Source of the DNA: Sedimentimonas flavescens
GTDB lineage: Bacteria; Pseudomonadota; Alphaproteobacteria; Rhodobacterales; Rhodobacteraceae
Assembly: GCF_019264375.1 (NCBI RefSeq)
Contig: NZ_JAHVAI010000006.1
Coordinates: 62,001 to 126,000 of the forward strand
Direction of reading: 5' to 3'
Length of the DNA: 64,000 bases
Position numbers and translations under genes: made by a program. The notes under the pieces were generated by a model that had not been told where the DNA came from, searched no databases, and worked only from the letters and a program-made list of their open reading frames with translations. Positions 1 through 7,947 of this stretch are shown here, piece by piece. Within the stretch, counting starts at the first letter, position 1. The number at the start of each line of letters is the position of its first letter.

Positions 1-1
1 C

Positions 2-574
2 ATGACCAAAGTTCTGCGGATCGACAGCTCGATCAAAGGCCCCGCCTCGGTGACCCACAAGCTCACCGACTCGATCCTTGCCCGCCTCGGCGGCGAGGTA
101 ACCGAGCGTGACACCACCACCATTCCGCTGATCGACGGCACCTGGATCGGCGCCGCCTATACCCCGGCAGAGAACCGCACCGCCGCGCAGAAAGCGACGC
201 TCGCGCTGTCGGACGAGTTGATCGCGGAGATCAAGGCCGCCGACGTGCTGGTGATCGGCATGCCGATCTACAACTTTGGCGTGACCGGCCCGCTCAAGGC
301 CTGGATCGACCAGATCTGCCGCGTGGGCGAGACCTTCCGCTACACCGAGAACGGCCCGCAGGGCCTTGCCGGCCCAAAGCGCGTGATCGTGGCCTATGCC
401 TCGGGCGGCGTGCCGCTCGGCTCGGCGGTTGATCTCGCCTCGGCCTATATCAAGCAGGTTCTGGCCTTCATCGGCATCACCGATGTGAGCTTTGTTGCCG
501 CCGAAGGCGTGGCCGCCGACGAAGCCGCGGCGGTGGCCCGCGCCGAGGCGCAGATCGAAAAGCTCTCGGCCTGA
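2..574 (+). CDS. azoR: FMN-dependent NADH:quinone oxidoreductase (azoreductase)
   Basis: This 190-residue protein has the flavodoxin-like fold of the AcpD/AzoR family, which reduces quinones and azo compounds with NAD(P)H through FMN. The N-terminal strand and phosphate loop (VLRIDSSIKG), the GMPIYNFGVTGPLKAWID segment near residue 90 and the ASGG loop near residue 134 are the family's FMN-binding elements. The ATG lies at the very edge of the window, so its ribosome binding site cannot be judged, but the start fits the usual family N-terminus and the length (about 200 aa) is normal. It is followed by a strong terminator and looks monocistronic at its 3' side. The physiological substrate cannot be told from sequence. 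Confidence 0.93.
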   Translation: MTKVLRIDSSIKGPASVTHKLTDSILARLGGEVTERDTTTIPLIDGTWIGAAYTPAENRTAAQKATLALSDELIAEIKAADVLVIGMPIYNFGVTGPLKAWIDQICRVGETFRYTENGPQGLAGPKRVIVAYASGGVPLGSAVDLASAYIKQVLAFIGITDVSFVAAEGVAADEAAAVARAEAQIEKLSA

Positions 575-637
575 TCTCCCCCGCGCCGCGCGTCCCCGCC
601 ATCCCGTGTTCAGCAGGCGGGGGCGGCGCGGCGCTGC

Positions 638-670
638 AAAGCCCCTCGGTTGACTCCGGGGGGCTTTTTG
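638..670 (+). terminator. Rho-independent terminator after azoR
   Basis: AAAGCCCC (638-645) pairs with GGGGCTTT, and the hairpin runs into CTTTTTGC. It separates azoR from the ffh block. The rest of the gap up to the ffh start shows no gene; a promoter for ffh must lie here but no clear -35/-10 pair stands out. Confidence 0.85.
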
Positions 671-811
671 CTTAAGGAACCCCAGATTCCCCGGAGGCAG
701 ATTCCTCCGGTCCCCGCATGAAGCAGGGATCGCCACCAGTCAGCGCGTTGCGCCCACTGGTGCGCTTGTCGTTTGTTCGCCGGGTTTGCCGGCCACCTGA
801 AGGAGGTGCCG

Positions 812-2320
812 ATGTTCGAAAGTCTCTCAGAACGCCTTGGCGGCGTATTCGAGCGCCTGACGAAACAGGGCGCACTTTCGGCCGACGACGTGCGCACCGC
901 GCTGCGCGAGGTCCGCGTGGCATTGCTTGAGGCCGACGTTTCGCTGCCGGTCGCGCGCGACTTCATCAAGGCGGTCGAGGCCAAGGCCACCGGCGCCGCC
1001 GTTACCAAATCGGTCACCCCCGGCCAGCAGGTCGTCAAGATCGTCCATGACGAGCTGATCGCCATGCTCTCGGGCGACGGCGAGGCCGATGCGCTGAAAA
1101 TCGACAACCCGCCCGCGCCGATCCTGATGGTCGGCCTTCAGGGCTCGGGGAAGACCACCACCACCGCAAAACTCGCCCGCCGCCTGCGCGACCGCAATGG
1201 CAAGCGCGTGCTGATGGCCTCGCTCGACATCTACCGCCCCGCGGCGATGGAGCAGTTGGCGATCCTGGGCCAGCAGATCGGCGTCGACACCCTGCCGATC
1301 GTCAAGGGCGAAAGCGCCGTGCAGATCGCCAAGCGCGCCAAGCAACAGGCGACGCTCGGCGGCTACGACGTCTACATGCTCGACACCGCGGGCCGCCTGC
1401 ATATCGACGAAGTCCTGATGGACGAGGTTCAGGCCGTGCGCGACGCGGTCAACCCGCGCGAGACGCTTCTGGTCGTCGACGGCCTGACCGGTCAGGTCGC
1501 CGTCGAGGTCGCGCAGGAGTTCGAGGACAAGGTCGGCATTTCGGGCGTCGTTCTGACCCGGATGGACGGCGACGGGCGCGGCGGTGCGGCGCTCTCGATG
1601 CGCGCCACCACCGGCAAGCCGATCCGCTTCGTGGGTCTTGGCGAAAAGATGGACGCGCTGGAGACCTTCGAGGCCGAGCGTATCGCGGGCCGCATCCTCG
1701 GCATGGGCGACATCGTCGCCCTGGTCGAGCGCGCGCAGGAAGTGCTGGAGAAGGAACAGGCCGAGCGCATGGCGAAGCGTTTCGCCAAGGGCCTGTTCAA
1801 CATGAACGACATGAAGGGCCAGCTTGAGCAGATGCTCAAGATGGGCGGCATGCAGGGCGTGATGTCGATGATGCCGGGCATGGGCAAGATGGCCAAGGCC
1901 GCCGAGGACGCGGGCTTTGACGACCGCACCATCCGCCGCCAGATCGCGCTAATCAACTCGATGACCAAGCTTGAGCGCGCCAAGCCCGAGATGCTGCAAG
2001 CCAGCCGCAAGAAACGTATCGCCGCCGGTGCGGGCCTTGAGGTGAGCGAGCTGAACCGCCTGCTGAAGATGCACCGCCAGATGGCCGATACGATGAAGAA
2101 GATCGGCAAGATGGGCAAAGGCGGCATGTTGAAGCAAGCCATGGCCGCGATGCAGGGCAAGGGCGGCGGCCTTCCGGCTGCGGGCGAGATGGACCCTGCC
2201 AAGATGGAAGAGGCCGCCAAGGCAATCGGCAAGATGCCGGGCCTAGGCAAGCTGCCCGGCATGGGCGGCATGGGCCTTCCGGGCGGCCTTTCCGGCCTTG
2301 GCCTCGGCAAGAAGAAGTAA
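812..2320 (+). CDS. ffh: Signal recognition particle GTPase Ffh
   Basis: Ffh is the protein subunit of the signal recognition particle. It binds 4.5S RNA and signal sequences of nascent membrane proteins and docks with FtsY. The 502-residue protein shows the N domain (1-95), the GTPase P-loop GLQGSGKT (residues 108-115), DTAGRL, the TRMDGDGRGG guanine/closing motif, and a methionine-rich M domain from about residue 320 with many MxxM and GMG repeats, ending in a glycine-rich tail. The start was placed at 812 rather than at an in-frame upstream ATG (773) because AAGGAGGTG (800-808) sits at ideal spacing and the protein begins at the conserved MFESL. The next gene starts 3 nt downstream. Confidence 0.97.
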   Translation: MFESLSERLGGVFERLTKQGALSADDVRTALREVRVALLEADVSLPVARDFIKAVEAKATGAAVTKSVTPGQQVVKIVHDELIAMLSGDGEADALKIDNPPAPILMVGLQGSGKTTTTAKLARRLRDRNGKRVLMASLDIYRPAAMEQLAILGQQIGVDTLPIVKGESAVQIAKRAKQQATLGGYDVYMLDTAGRLHIDEVLMDEVQAVRDAVNPRETLLVVDGLTGQVAVEVAQEFEDKVGISGVVLTRMDGDGRGGAALSMRATTGKPIRFVGLGEKMDALETFEAERIAGRILGMGDIVALVERAQEVLEKEQAERMAKRFAKGLFNMNDMKGQLEQMLKMGGMQGVMSMMPGMGKMAKAAEDAGFDDRTIRRQIALINSMTKLERAKPEMLQASRKKRIAAGAGLEVSELNRLLKMHRQMADTMKKIGKMGKGGMLKQAMAAMQGKGGGLPAAGEMDPAKMEEAAKAIGKMPGLGKLPGMGGMGLPGGLSGLGLGKKK

Positions 2321-2323
2321 GCC

Positions 2324-2866
2324 ATGATCGCGCTTTCGCCCACTCCGGTTCTCGAGACCGAGCGTCTCGTGCTCCGCGCGCCCGCCGCGCGGGACTGGGA
2401 GCATTGGCGCGATTTCTTCATGTCGGAGCGTGGCAACTGGATCCGTTCCGCCGCGACCGCGCCGGAAGAGGCGCTGGCCTGGCGGGCCTGGGCGGGCGTT
2501 ATCGGCCATTGGGTCATGCGCGGCTGGGGCAGCTTTGTCATCACCACCCATGACAGCGACCGCGGCCTTGGCATGACCGGCCCCTGGGCGCCGATCAACT
2601 GGCCGGAATTTGAGATCGGCTGGACCATGTGGAGTGCCGAGAACGAAGGCAATGGCCTGATGGCCGAGGCTGCCGCCGCCGCGCGCGACCACGCCTTCCG
2701 CACGCTCGGCTGGAAGACCGCCGTCAGCTATATCGCGCCCGCCAATACCCGCTCGCGCGCGCTGGCCGAACGTCTGGGCGCCGTGATCGACCCCAACGCC
2801 GCGCCCTTCCCGGGCGATGCAGAGGCGCTCGTCTACCGTCATCCCTGCCCGGAGGATCTCGCATGA
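2324..2866 (+). CDS. GNAT-family N-acetyltransferase (RimJ/RimL-like)
   Basis: The 180-residue protein opens with the TERLVLRAP motif typical of RimJ/RimL-type GNAT enzymes, which transfer acetyl from acetyl-CoA to an amine. The region around EIGWTMWSAENEGNGLMAEAA (about 98-118) is the usual strand plus acetyl-CoA pyrophosphate-loop position, and IAPANTRSRALAERLG (about 141-156) is the conserved motif B area. It starts 3 nt after ffh and its stop overlaps the chorismate mutase start (ATGA), so it is translationally coupled inside the ffh-rpsP run. The acceptor is unknown; ribosomal or SRP proteins are only a guess from context. Confidence 0.88.
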   Translation: MIALSPTPVLETERLVLRAPAARDWEHWRDFFMSERGNWIRSAATAPEEALAWRAWAGVIGHWVMRGWGSFVITTHDSDRGLGMTGPWAPINWPEFEIGWTMWSAENEGNGLMAEAAAAARDHAFRTLGWKTAVSYIAPANTRSRALAERLGAVIDPNAAPFPGDAEALVYRHPCPEDLA

Positions 2867-3159
2867 CCGATCCCGTCACCCGCGCCGCCGAGTTGCTGAA
2901 AGGGCATCGCGCCTCGATCGACCGGCTCGATGCGATCCTCGTCTATACCCTGGCCGAGCGGTTCAAGCACACCCAGTCGGTGGGCCGCCTCAAGGCTGAG
3001 CACGACCTTCCGCCGTCCGATCCCACGCGCGAGGCGCAACAGATCGAACGGCTCGAACGGCTGGCGAAAGAGGCCGACCTCGACCCCGAATTCGCCCGCA
3101 AATTCCTCTCGTTCGTGATTTCCGAAGTGATCCGGCATCACGAGAATTTCCAGAAATGA
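2863..3159 (+). CDS. aroQ: Chorismate mutase, AroQ type
   Basis: This 98-residue all-helical protein matches the small AroQ chorismate mutases, which convert chorismate to prephenate for phenylalanine and tyrosine synthesis. Visible family features are the first helix with R-x2-ID-x-LD (residues 15-22), the active-site LAERF-x6-VGRLK stretch (30-44) and a C-terminal helix ending in IRHHENFQK. The start codon overlaps the stop of the acetyltransferase gene as ATGA, which decides the start over a much longer upstream in-frame reading. It sits just upstream of rpsP, with 42 nt between. Confidence 0.93.
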   Translation: MTDPVTRAAELLKGHRASIDRLDAILVYTLAERFKHTQSVGRLKAEHDLPPSDPTREAQQIERLERLAKEADLDPEFARKFLSFVISEVIRHHENFQK

Positions 3160-3201
3160 CGGGCTGTTAGCCCGCACCAAGCCATCCAAAGGAGAAACAC
3201 C

Positions 3202-3555
3202 ATGGCTATGAAAATCCGTCTCGCCCGTGGCGGCTCGAAAAAGCGTCCGCACTACGCGATCGTCGCGTCGGACTCGCGCATGCCGCGCGACGGCCGCTTC
3301 CTCGAGAAGCTGGGCACCTACAACCCGCTGCTGGCCAAGGACTCGGAAGACCGCGTCAAGATGGACATGGAGCGCGTGCAGTACTGGCTCGGCCAGGGCG
3401 CCCAGCCGACCGACCGCGTGGCCCGCTTCCTCGAAGCTGCCGGCGTTCTGGCCAAAACCGAGCGCAAGAACATGAAGAAAGCCGAGCCGGGCGAGCGCGC
3501 CAAGAAGCGCGCCGAAGAGAAAGCCGCCAAGGCTGCCGCTCCGGCCGAAGAATAA
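3202..3555 (+). CDS. rpsP: 30S ribosomal protein S16
   Basis: S16 is a small-subunit protein needed for 30S assembly. The N-terminus ([21 protein letters not shown]) is the conserved S16 signature, followed by the [13 protein letters not shown] motif. At 117 residues it is longer than the roughly 80-residue E. coli protein because of a lysine/alanine-rich C-terminal tail typical of alphaproteobacteria. AAAGGAG at 3188-3194 gives a good ribosome binding site. It heads the rpsP-rimM-trmD-rplS order known from many bacteria, here with one extra gene inserted before trmD. Confidence 0.98.
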   Translation: MAMKIRLARGGSKKRPHYAIVASDSRMPRDGRFLEKLGTYNPLLAKDSEDRVKMDMERVQYWLGQGAQPTDRVARFLEAAGVLAKTERKNMKKAEPGERAKKRAEEKAAKAAAPAEE

Positions 3556-3588
3556 TCTGGCCAAGCGCCTGATTTCGGCTAGAAATAC

Positions 3589-3612
3589 GGGCCGGGCAGC
3601 GATGCCCGGCCC
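3589..3612 (+). other. Perfect 10-bp hairpin between rpsP and rimM
   Basis: GGGCCGGGCA (3589-3598), a GCGA tetraloop and TGCCCGGCCC (3603-3612) form an unbroken stem. No T-run follows, so a classical terminator is unlikely. It could be a partial terminator or an mRNA-stabilising structure that lets S16 be made in excess over RimM and TrmD. The rimM ribosome binding site AGGAGG lies 7 nt downstream. Confidence 0.7.
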
Positions 3613-3632
3613 GCTCTGCTAGGAGGCTACCC

Positions 3633-4142
3633 ATGTCGCAATCCGATCGTGTCTGTGTCGGCGCCATCGCCGGAGCCTTCGGCGTTCAGGGTGAGGTGCG
3701 GCTGAAAAGCTTCTGCACCGAACCCGAGGACATCGCCTCCTACGGGCCGCTTTACAGCGAGGATGGCAAGCGCAGCTTCACCGTCCGCCTGACCCGCCCG
3801 GTCACTGGCGGGCTTGGCGCGCGCCTCTCGGGCGTGCTCACCAAGGAGGATGCCGACGCGCTGCGCGGCGCAACTCTTTGGGTTGACAGGGAAAAGCTGC
3901 CCTCTCTGCCTGATGACGAGTTTTACCACACCGACCTGATCGGGCTGGAGGTCTTCGACGCTGGCGGCGCGCCCATCGGCCGCGTGCGCGCGGTGCAGAA
4001 CTTTGGCGCGGGCGATATTCTCGAGATCTTCGCCCCCGGTCGGCGCACCACGCTGATGCTGCCCTTCACCCGCGCCGTGGTGCCGACGGTCGACATCAAG
4101 GCCGGTCGGATCATCGCCGACCCGCCCGAGGATGTCGAATGA
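3633..4142 (+). CDS. rimM: Ribosome maturation factor RimM
   Basis: RimM binds S19 and assists maturation of the 30S head. The 169-residue protein has the N-terminal RimM barrel opening with [20 protein letters not shown] (residues 7-26) and a C-terminal PRC-barrel domain from about residue 95 ([12 protein letters not shown], then [12 protein letters not shown] and LMLPFT). AGGAGG at 3620-3625 precedes the ATG. The 3' end overlaps the next gene by 4 nt (ATGA), indicating coupled translation. Confidence 0.96.
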   Translation: MSQSDRVCVGAIAGAFGVQGEVRLKSFCTEPEDIASYGPLYSEDGKRSFTVRLTRPVTGGLGARLSGVLTKEDADALRGATLWVDREKLPSLPDDEFYHTDLIGLEVFDAGGAPIGRVRAVQNFGAGDILEIFAPGRRTTLMLPFTRAVVPTVDIKAGRIIADPPEDVE

Positions 4143-4948
4143 CGCATGTCATCGTCCATGCGGGCTTTCACAAGACTGGCACGTCGAGCCTGCAGGACTA
4201 CCTGCGCGCCCATCGTGCCCGTCTGGCTGACCGCGTGACGATCTACCTCAAGGATGACTTCCTCGACGCGGGCAATGCCGCGCGCCGCTATGGGATGCGC
4301 CCGCACCCCTGGCGGTTGTGGCGGTTTCGTCGCGCGCTGCGCGATTTTCTGAAGGCGATCCCCGAAGCCCCGGTGATCTTCCTGTCTTGGGAGGGGTTTT
4401 CGGGCGTCATGCCCGGCCATCGCCGCCCACTGAGCGGCCCCGTGCGCGGCATGGCCCGCGCCGCCGTGCCGCTGGCGCGTGGGATCGTGGCCGAGCTGCG
4501 CCGCCGCTTTGGCCCCGCCGCGCGGATCGAATTCCTCTATACCCTGCGCGAGGACGAAAGCTGGCTGCGCTCGGTCTGGGGGCATATCGCCCGCTCGATC
4601 CGCCTGACCGAGGATTATGCGGCCTTTCGCGCAGGCTTTCGCAGCCTGACCCCGCTTGATGCCGAGGCGGCGAGTGTCGCACGTGCGATCGCGCCGGTGC
4701 CGGTGCATACCGCCTGGCTCGAAGAGATCGGCGCACTGCAGCAGGGCCCGGCCACGCCCGCACTGCGCCTGATGGGGCTGAGCGACACCGAGATCGCCGC
4801 CCTGCCCCGCGCGAGCCATGTGAACCGGGGCAACTCGGACGCTGCCACCCAGACCTTCCTGCATCTCAACCGCACGCTCGCCGATCCGGCCGAGTTGAAA
4901 CAGCGCAAGGACGCGCTGGCACGCGAGGACCATCGGAACCGCCCATGA
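4139..4948 (+). CDS. Sulfotransferase-like P-loop protein
   Basis: The 269-residue protein begins with [13 protein letters not shown] (residues 7-19), which matches the 5'-phosphosulfate-binding loop (P-loop-like) of PAPS-dependent sulfotransferases and related proteins. A downstream [20 protein letters not shown] region resembles the 3'-phosphate site (R/S) of the same fold. The gene is coupled by 4-nt overlaps to rimM upstream and trmD downstream, so it is made with ribosome and tRNA maturation enzymes. The acceptor is unknown, and a role linked to translation would be inference from position alone. Arg/Ala-rich composition matches neighbouring codon use, so there is no sign of recent transfer. 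Confidence 0.75.
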   Translation: MTHVIVHAGFHKTGTSSLQDYLRAHRARLADRVTIYLKDDFLDAGNAARRYGMRPHPWRLWRFRRALRDFLKAIPEAPVIFLSWEGFSGVMPGHRRPLSGPVRGMARAAVPLARGIVAELRRRFGPAARIEFLYTLREDESWLRSVWGHIARSIRLTEDYAAFRAGFRSLTPLDAEAASVARAIAPVPVHTAWLEEIGALQQGPATPALRLMGLSDTEIAALPRASHVNRGNSDAATQTFLHLNRTLADPAELKQRKDALAREDHRNRP

Positions 4949-5814
4949 CCGACGACACCCCGAAACCCACGAGCAAATCGCACGGACGGCTGAGCATCTC
5001 GGCCTCGTTCAAGCCCCGGGATCTGATGGCGGACATGCGCCTCAAGGGCGCCTGGACCGCCAAGATCGTCACCCTTTTCCCCGACGCCTTCCCCGGCGTG
5101 CTGGGGCTGAGCCTGACGGGCAAGGCGCTGGATATGGGGTTGTGGGCGCTGGAAACCATCGACCTGCGCCCCTTCGGCGTGGGCAAACACCGCAATGTCG
5201 ATGACACGCCGGCGGGCGGCGGTGCGGGCATGGTGCTGCGCCCCGACGTGGTGGGCGCAGCACTTGACCAAGCCGCGATCGGCACACCTGTCGAACGCGA
5301 GCGTTGGCCGGTTCTGTACATGTCGCCGCGCGGCAAGCGCTTCGATCAGGCCATGGCGCGGCGCTTTGCCGGGGCCGAGGGCATGACCATCCTGTGCGGC
5401 CGCTTCGAGGGCGTCGATCAGCGCGTGCTCGATCACTACGGTATCGAAGAGGTCTCGGTCGGCGATTTCGTTCTGACCGGGGGCGAGATCGCGGCGCAGA
5501 TCGTGCTTGATGCGACGGTGCGCCTGATCCCGCAGGTTCTGGGCAATGCCGCCTCAACCGAGGAGGAGAGCTTTTCCTCGGGCCTGCTGGAATATCCGCA
5601 ATACACCCGCCCCGCCGAATGGGAAGGGCGCGAGGTTCCGGCGGTTCTGACCTCAGGCCACCATGGCGAGATCGAGAAATGGCGCCGGGCCGAGTCGGAA
5701 AAGATCACCCGCGAGCGCCGCCCCGACCTGTGGGAGGCGCATCTGGCGAGCCAGCCCCCGGAAAAGCCAAAACGCCAACGCAGAAAGGCCGATCCGGGCG
5801 CCGAAGACGCTTGA
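4945..5814 (+). CDS. trmD: tRNA (guanine37-N1)-methyltransferase
   Basis: TrmD methylates G37 of tRNAs using S-adenosylmethionine and forms the trefoil-knot SAM site. The 289-residue sequence shows [15 protein letters not shown], the conserved [16 protein letters not shown] stretch, [10 protein letters not shown] and GDFVLTGGE (knot region), and [12 protein letters not shown]. The core begins only at about residue 37; the first 36 residues are an extra polar extension. The 4945 start overlaps the upstream stop (ATGA). Internal ATG codons at residues 28 and 31 would give a protein closer to the usual length of about 250 aa. The C-terminus is also extended by a basic tail. Confidence 0.96.
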   Translation: MTDDTPKPTSKSHGRLSISASFKPRDLMADMRLKGAWTAKIVTLFPDAFPGVLGLSLTGKALDMGLWALETIDLRPFGVGKHRNVDDTPAGGGAGMVLRPDVVGAALDQAAIGTPVERERWPVLYMSPRGKRFDQAMARRFAGAEGMTILCGRFEGVDQRVLDHYGIEEVSVGDFVLTGGEIAAQIVLDATVRLIPQVLGNAASTEEESFSSGLLEYPQYTRPAEWEGREVPAVLTSGHHGEIEKWRRAESEKITRERRPDLWEAHLASQPPEKPKRQRRKADPGAEDA

Positions 5815-5843
5815 CCCATCGGTGCCGGACCCGTATATCGCGC

Positions 5844-5877
5844 GGGTCCGGGGCAGAATCTGTCCACCGGACCCTTT
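5844..5877 (+). terminator. Terminator-like hairpin in the trmD-rplS gap
   Basis: GGGTCCGG (5844-5851) and CCGGACCC (5867-5874) form an 8-bp stem with a 15-nt loop, followed by TTT. It lies 30 nt after trmD in the long leader before rplS, so it could end the rpsP-trmD transcript or act as an attenuator. The short T-run makes full termination uncertain. Confidence 0.55.
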
Positions 5878-6013
5878 CGCTATTGGCCGATGCTTCGGCA
5901 CTTCCCCGATGACGGGCCAAGGGCAAGGGTTTCATAACGATGCCGCAACTCTGGCGGGCGGGCACTGGCCCGGACCCGAGGGAAGACCGAGAGCTCTGAG
6001 GCGCGCCAGACCA

Positions 6014-6030
6014 TCGCGGAACCACCGCGA
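6014..6030 (+). other. Leader hairpin just upstream of rplS
   Basis: TCGCGG (6014-6019) and CCGCGA (6025-6030) pair around a 5-nt loop, ending 18 nt before the rplS ATG and 5 nt before its GAAAGGA ribosome binding site (6036-6042). Within the 234-nt trmD-rplS gap this and the upstream hairpin are the only clear structures. Translational control of L19 is a possibility, not shown. Confidence 0.4.
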
Positions 6031-6048
6031 GCATTGAAAGGACAAGCG

Positions 6049-6420
6049 ATGAACCTGATCGCGCAACTCGAGGCGGAACAAATCGCCGCCCTCGGCAAAA
6101 ACATCCCGGATTTCAAGGCCGGCGACACCGTTCGCGTCGGCTACAAAGTGACCGAAGGCACCCGTTCGCGCGTGCAGATGTATGAAGGCGTCTGCATCGC
6201 CCGCAAAGGCGGCTCGACCGTCGCCGCTTCGTTCACCGTGCGCAAAATCTCGTTCGGCGAAGGCGTCGAGCGCGTTTTCCCGCTCTACTCGACCAACATC
6301 GACTCGATCGAGGTCGTCCGTCGTGGCCGCGTGCGCCGCGCCAAGCTGTACTATCTGCGTGACCGTCGCGGTAAATCGGCCCGTATCGCCGAAGACAGCA
6401 CCTACAAAGCCAAAGCCTGA
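6049..6420 (+). CDS. rplS: 50S ribosomal protein L19
   Basis: L19 sits at the subunit interface of the 50S particle. The 123-residue sequence contains the family hallmarks [45 protein letters not shown] and [24 protein letters not shown]. The start was set at [11 protein letters not shown] (6049), preceded by GAAAGGA at 6036-6042, rather than at an in-frame ATG 15 nt earlier. It is followed after 11 nt by rpmE and the pair ends at a strong terminator. Confidence 0.98.
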   Translation: MNLIAQLEAEQIAALGKNIPDFKAGDTVRVGYKVTEGTRSRVQMYEGVCIARKGGSTVAASFTVRKISFGEGVERVFPLYSTNIDSIEVVRRGRVRRAKLYYLRDRRGKSARIAEDSTYKAKA

Positions 6421-6431
6421 GGAGCGGACCG

Positions 6432-6653
6432 ATGAAAGCCGATACCCATCCCGAATACCACATCATCAACATCAAGATGACGGACGGGACCGAATATCAG
6501 ACCCGTTCGACCTGGGGCAAAGAAGGCGACACCATGTCGCTCGACATCGACCCGACCTCGCACCCCGCCTGGACCGGCGGCTCGGCCAAGCTGATGGACA
6601 CCGGCGGCCGCGTGTCGAAGTTCAAGAACAAATACGCCGGCCTGGGCTTCTGA
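6432..6653 (+). CDS. rpmE: 50S ribosomal protein L31
   Basis: The 73-residue protein starts [10 protein letters not shown] and contains the L31 core ([27 protein letters not shown], then [16 protein letters not shown]). It lacks the zinc-binding CxxC of the zinc-ribbon form, so it is the cysteine-less type common in alphaproteobacteria. GAGGAGCGG gives the ribosome binding site. It lies in an operon with rplS and ends at the 6674 terminator. Confidence 0.97.
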   Translation: MKADTHPEYHIINIKMTDGTEYQTRSTWGKEGDTMSLDIDPTSHPAWTGGSAKLMDTGGRVSKFKNKYAGLGF

Positions 6654-6673
6654 TCCCCGCCGAATGTATCGCG

Positions 6674-6700
6674 AAGGGCGCCCCATGGGGCGCCCTTTTG
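6674..6700 (+). terminator. Rho-independent terminator after rpmE
   Basis: AAGGGCGCCCC and GGGGCGCCCTT flank a two-base AT loop and are followed by TTTTG. The stem is 11 bp and perfect. It closes the rplS-rpmE unit before mipZ. Confidence 0.92.
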
Positions 6701-6832
6701 CTTTGGCTGTTGCCGAAAACACATCGTTTCCGCGCCGTTGCACGCAGCTTGCGAGCAGGTGCTTCCACCGGTTGGCTTGGCCACCTATAGTGCCAAAGCG
6801 CCGGAAGGGCGCGAGATGAAGGGAAGATCGAC

Positions 6833-7642
6833 GTGGCGCATATCATCGTAACGGGGAACGAAAAGGGCGGTTCGGGCAAGTCCACCACCTCGATGCATGT
6901 GGCGACCGCGCTGGCACGCATGGGCTGGAAGGTCGGCGCGCTCGATCTGGACCTGCGTCAGCGCAGCTTCGGGCGCTATGTCGAGAACCGTCTGGCCTAT
7001 ATGGCCCGCGAGGGGTTCGACCTGCCAACCCCCGATTACCGTCTGCTGCCCGAGGTCGATCCTGCCAGCCTTACCCCCGGCGAGAACCCCTACGATCACC
7101 GCCTGTCGGCCGCCGTGGCGGAGCTGGAGCCGGTTTGCGATTTCATCATTATCGACTGCCCCGGCTCGCATACCCGCCTCAGCCAGGTGGCGCATTCGCT
7201 GGCCGACACGCTGATCACCCCGCTCAACGACAGCTTCATCGACTTCGACCTGCTGGCGCGGATCGACCCCGAGACCTCGAAGGTCACGGGGCCCTCGATC
7301 TACTCGGAGATGGTCTGGGCGGCGCGGCAATTGCGTGCCCGCGCGGGGCTCAAGCCCATCGACTGGATCGTCCTGCGCAACCGCCTCGGCGCGCAGCAGA
7401 TGCACAACAAGCGCAAGGTCGGCGAGGCGCTCGAACAGCTCTCGAAGCGCATCGGTTTCCGTGTGGCGCCGGGCTTTTCAGAGCGCGTGATCTTCCGCGA
7501 GCTATTCCCGCGCGGCATGACGCTGCTCGATCTCAAGGATCTGGGCGTCGACAACCTGAACATCTCGAACGTGGCGGCGCGCCAGGAGTTGCGCGACCTG
7601 CTCAAGGAACTGCGCCTGCCCGGCGTCGAGATCAACTTCTGA
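6833..7642 (+). CDS. mipZ: Division-plane positioning ATPase MipZ (ParA family)
   Basis: MipZ is a ParA/MinD-type ATPase that forms a bipolar gradient by interacting with ParB and blocks FtsZ assembly away from midcell in alphaproteobacteria. The 269-residue sequence has the deviant Walker A KGGSGKST with signature lysine K11 and K16, the DLDLRQRSF switch region and the IIIDCPGS Walker B/switch II. It lacks an N-terminal DNA-binding domain, and the overall architecture fits MipZ rather than partition ParA. The start is GTG at 6833, with GAAGGGA (6818-6824) as ribosome binding site. It stands alone between the rpmE terminator and a convergent small ORF. Confidence 0.93.
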   Translation: MAHIIVTGNEKGGSGKSTTSMHVATALARMGWKVGALDLDLRQRSFGRYVENRLAYMAREGFDLPTPDYRLLPEVDPASLTPGENPYDHRLSAAVAELEPVCDFIIIDCPGSHTRLSQVAHSLADTLITPLNDSFIDFDLLARIDPETSKVTGPSIYSEMVWAARQLRARAGLKPIDWIVLRNRLGAQQMHNKRKVGEALEQLSKRIGFRVAPGFSERVIFRELFPRGMTLLDLKDLGVDNLNISNVAARQELRDLLKELRLPGVEINF

Positions 7643-7648
7643 TCGCGC

Positions 7649-7813
7649 TCAGCGTGGCCTGCGCGCCGGCGCCTTGAACAGCGTGATCCGTCGCTTGCGC
7701 GGAATAAACCGCGCGCGCCGCGTTGTCAGGGCCGCGTAGCGGTCATCGAGGCCGTCATCCTCGGCGGGTGCGAACAATCCCCACCGGGTCAGAAATGCGA
7801 AAGCACGGAGCAT
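7649..7813 (-). CDS. Hypothetical small basic protein (54 aa)
   Basis: On the minus strand an ATG preceded by GGAG at 6-nt spacing opens a 54-codon frame starting MLRAFAFLTRWGLF and ending in an arginine/lysine-rich tail (RFIPRKRRITLFKAPARRPR). Third codon positions are mostly G or C, as in the neighbouring genes. It is convergent with mipZ (6-nt gap) and has a TTAACCAT element about 25 nt upstream of its start. No family was recognised. It may be a real conserved microprotein or a chance frame. Confidence 0.4.
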   Translation of the reverse strand: MLRAFAFLTRWGLFAPAEDDGLDDRYAALTTRRARFIPRKRRITLFKAPARRPR

Positions 7814-7914
7814 TTCGATCTCCACATGGTTGAGTGATTAACCATTCTTTCGCGCAAAATGCGACTAAAGCGCGGCAAGCCTGCGGATTTGTCACGACAC
7901 CCAAAAGGTGGTTT

Positions 7915-7940
7915 GCGCCAGCCCGTTCAGGGGCTGGCGC
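7915..7940 (-). terminator. Inverted repeat downstream of the aminotransferase gene
   Basis: GCGCCAGCCC (7915-7924), a 6-nt loop and GGGCTGGCGC (7931-7940) form a perfect 10-bp stem 8 nt after the stop of the minus-strand aminotransferase gene. There is no T-run, so it may be a weak terminator or a 3' stabilising structure. Confidence 0.6.
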
Positions 7941-7947
7941 GGCGTTA

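Noticed and set aside
675-811. Possible SRP 4.5S RNA gene upstream of ffh
   Set aside because: The conserved GGAAGGAAGCAGC-type apical motif of SRP RNA is absent; only a terminator and ordinary leader are seen.
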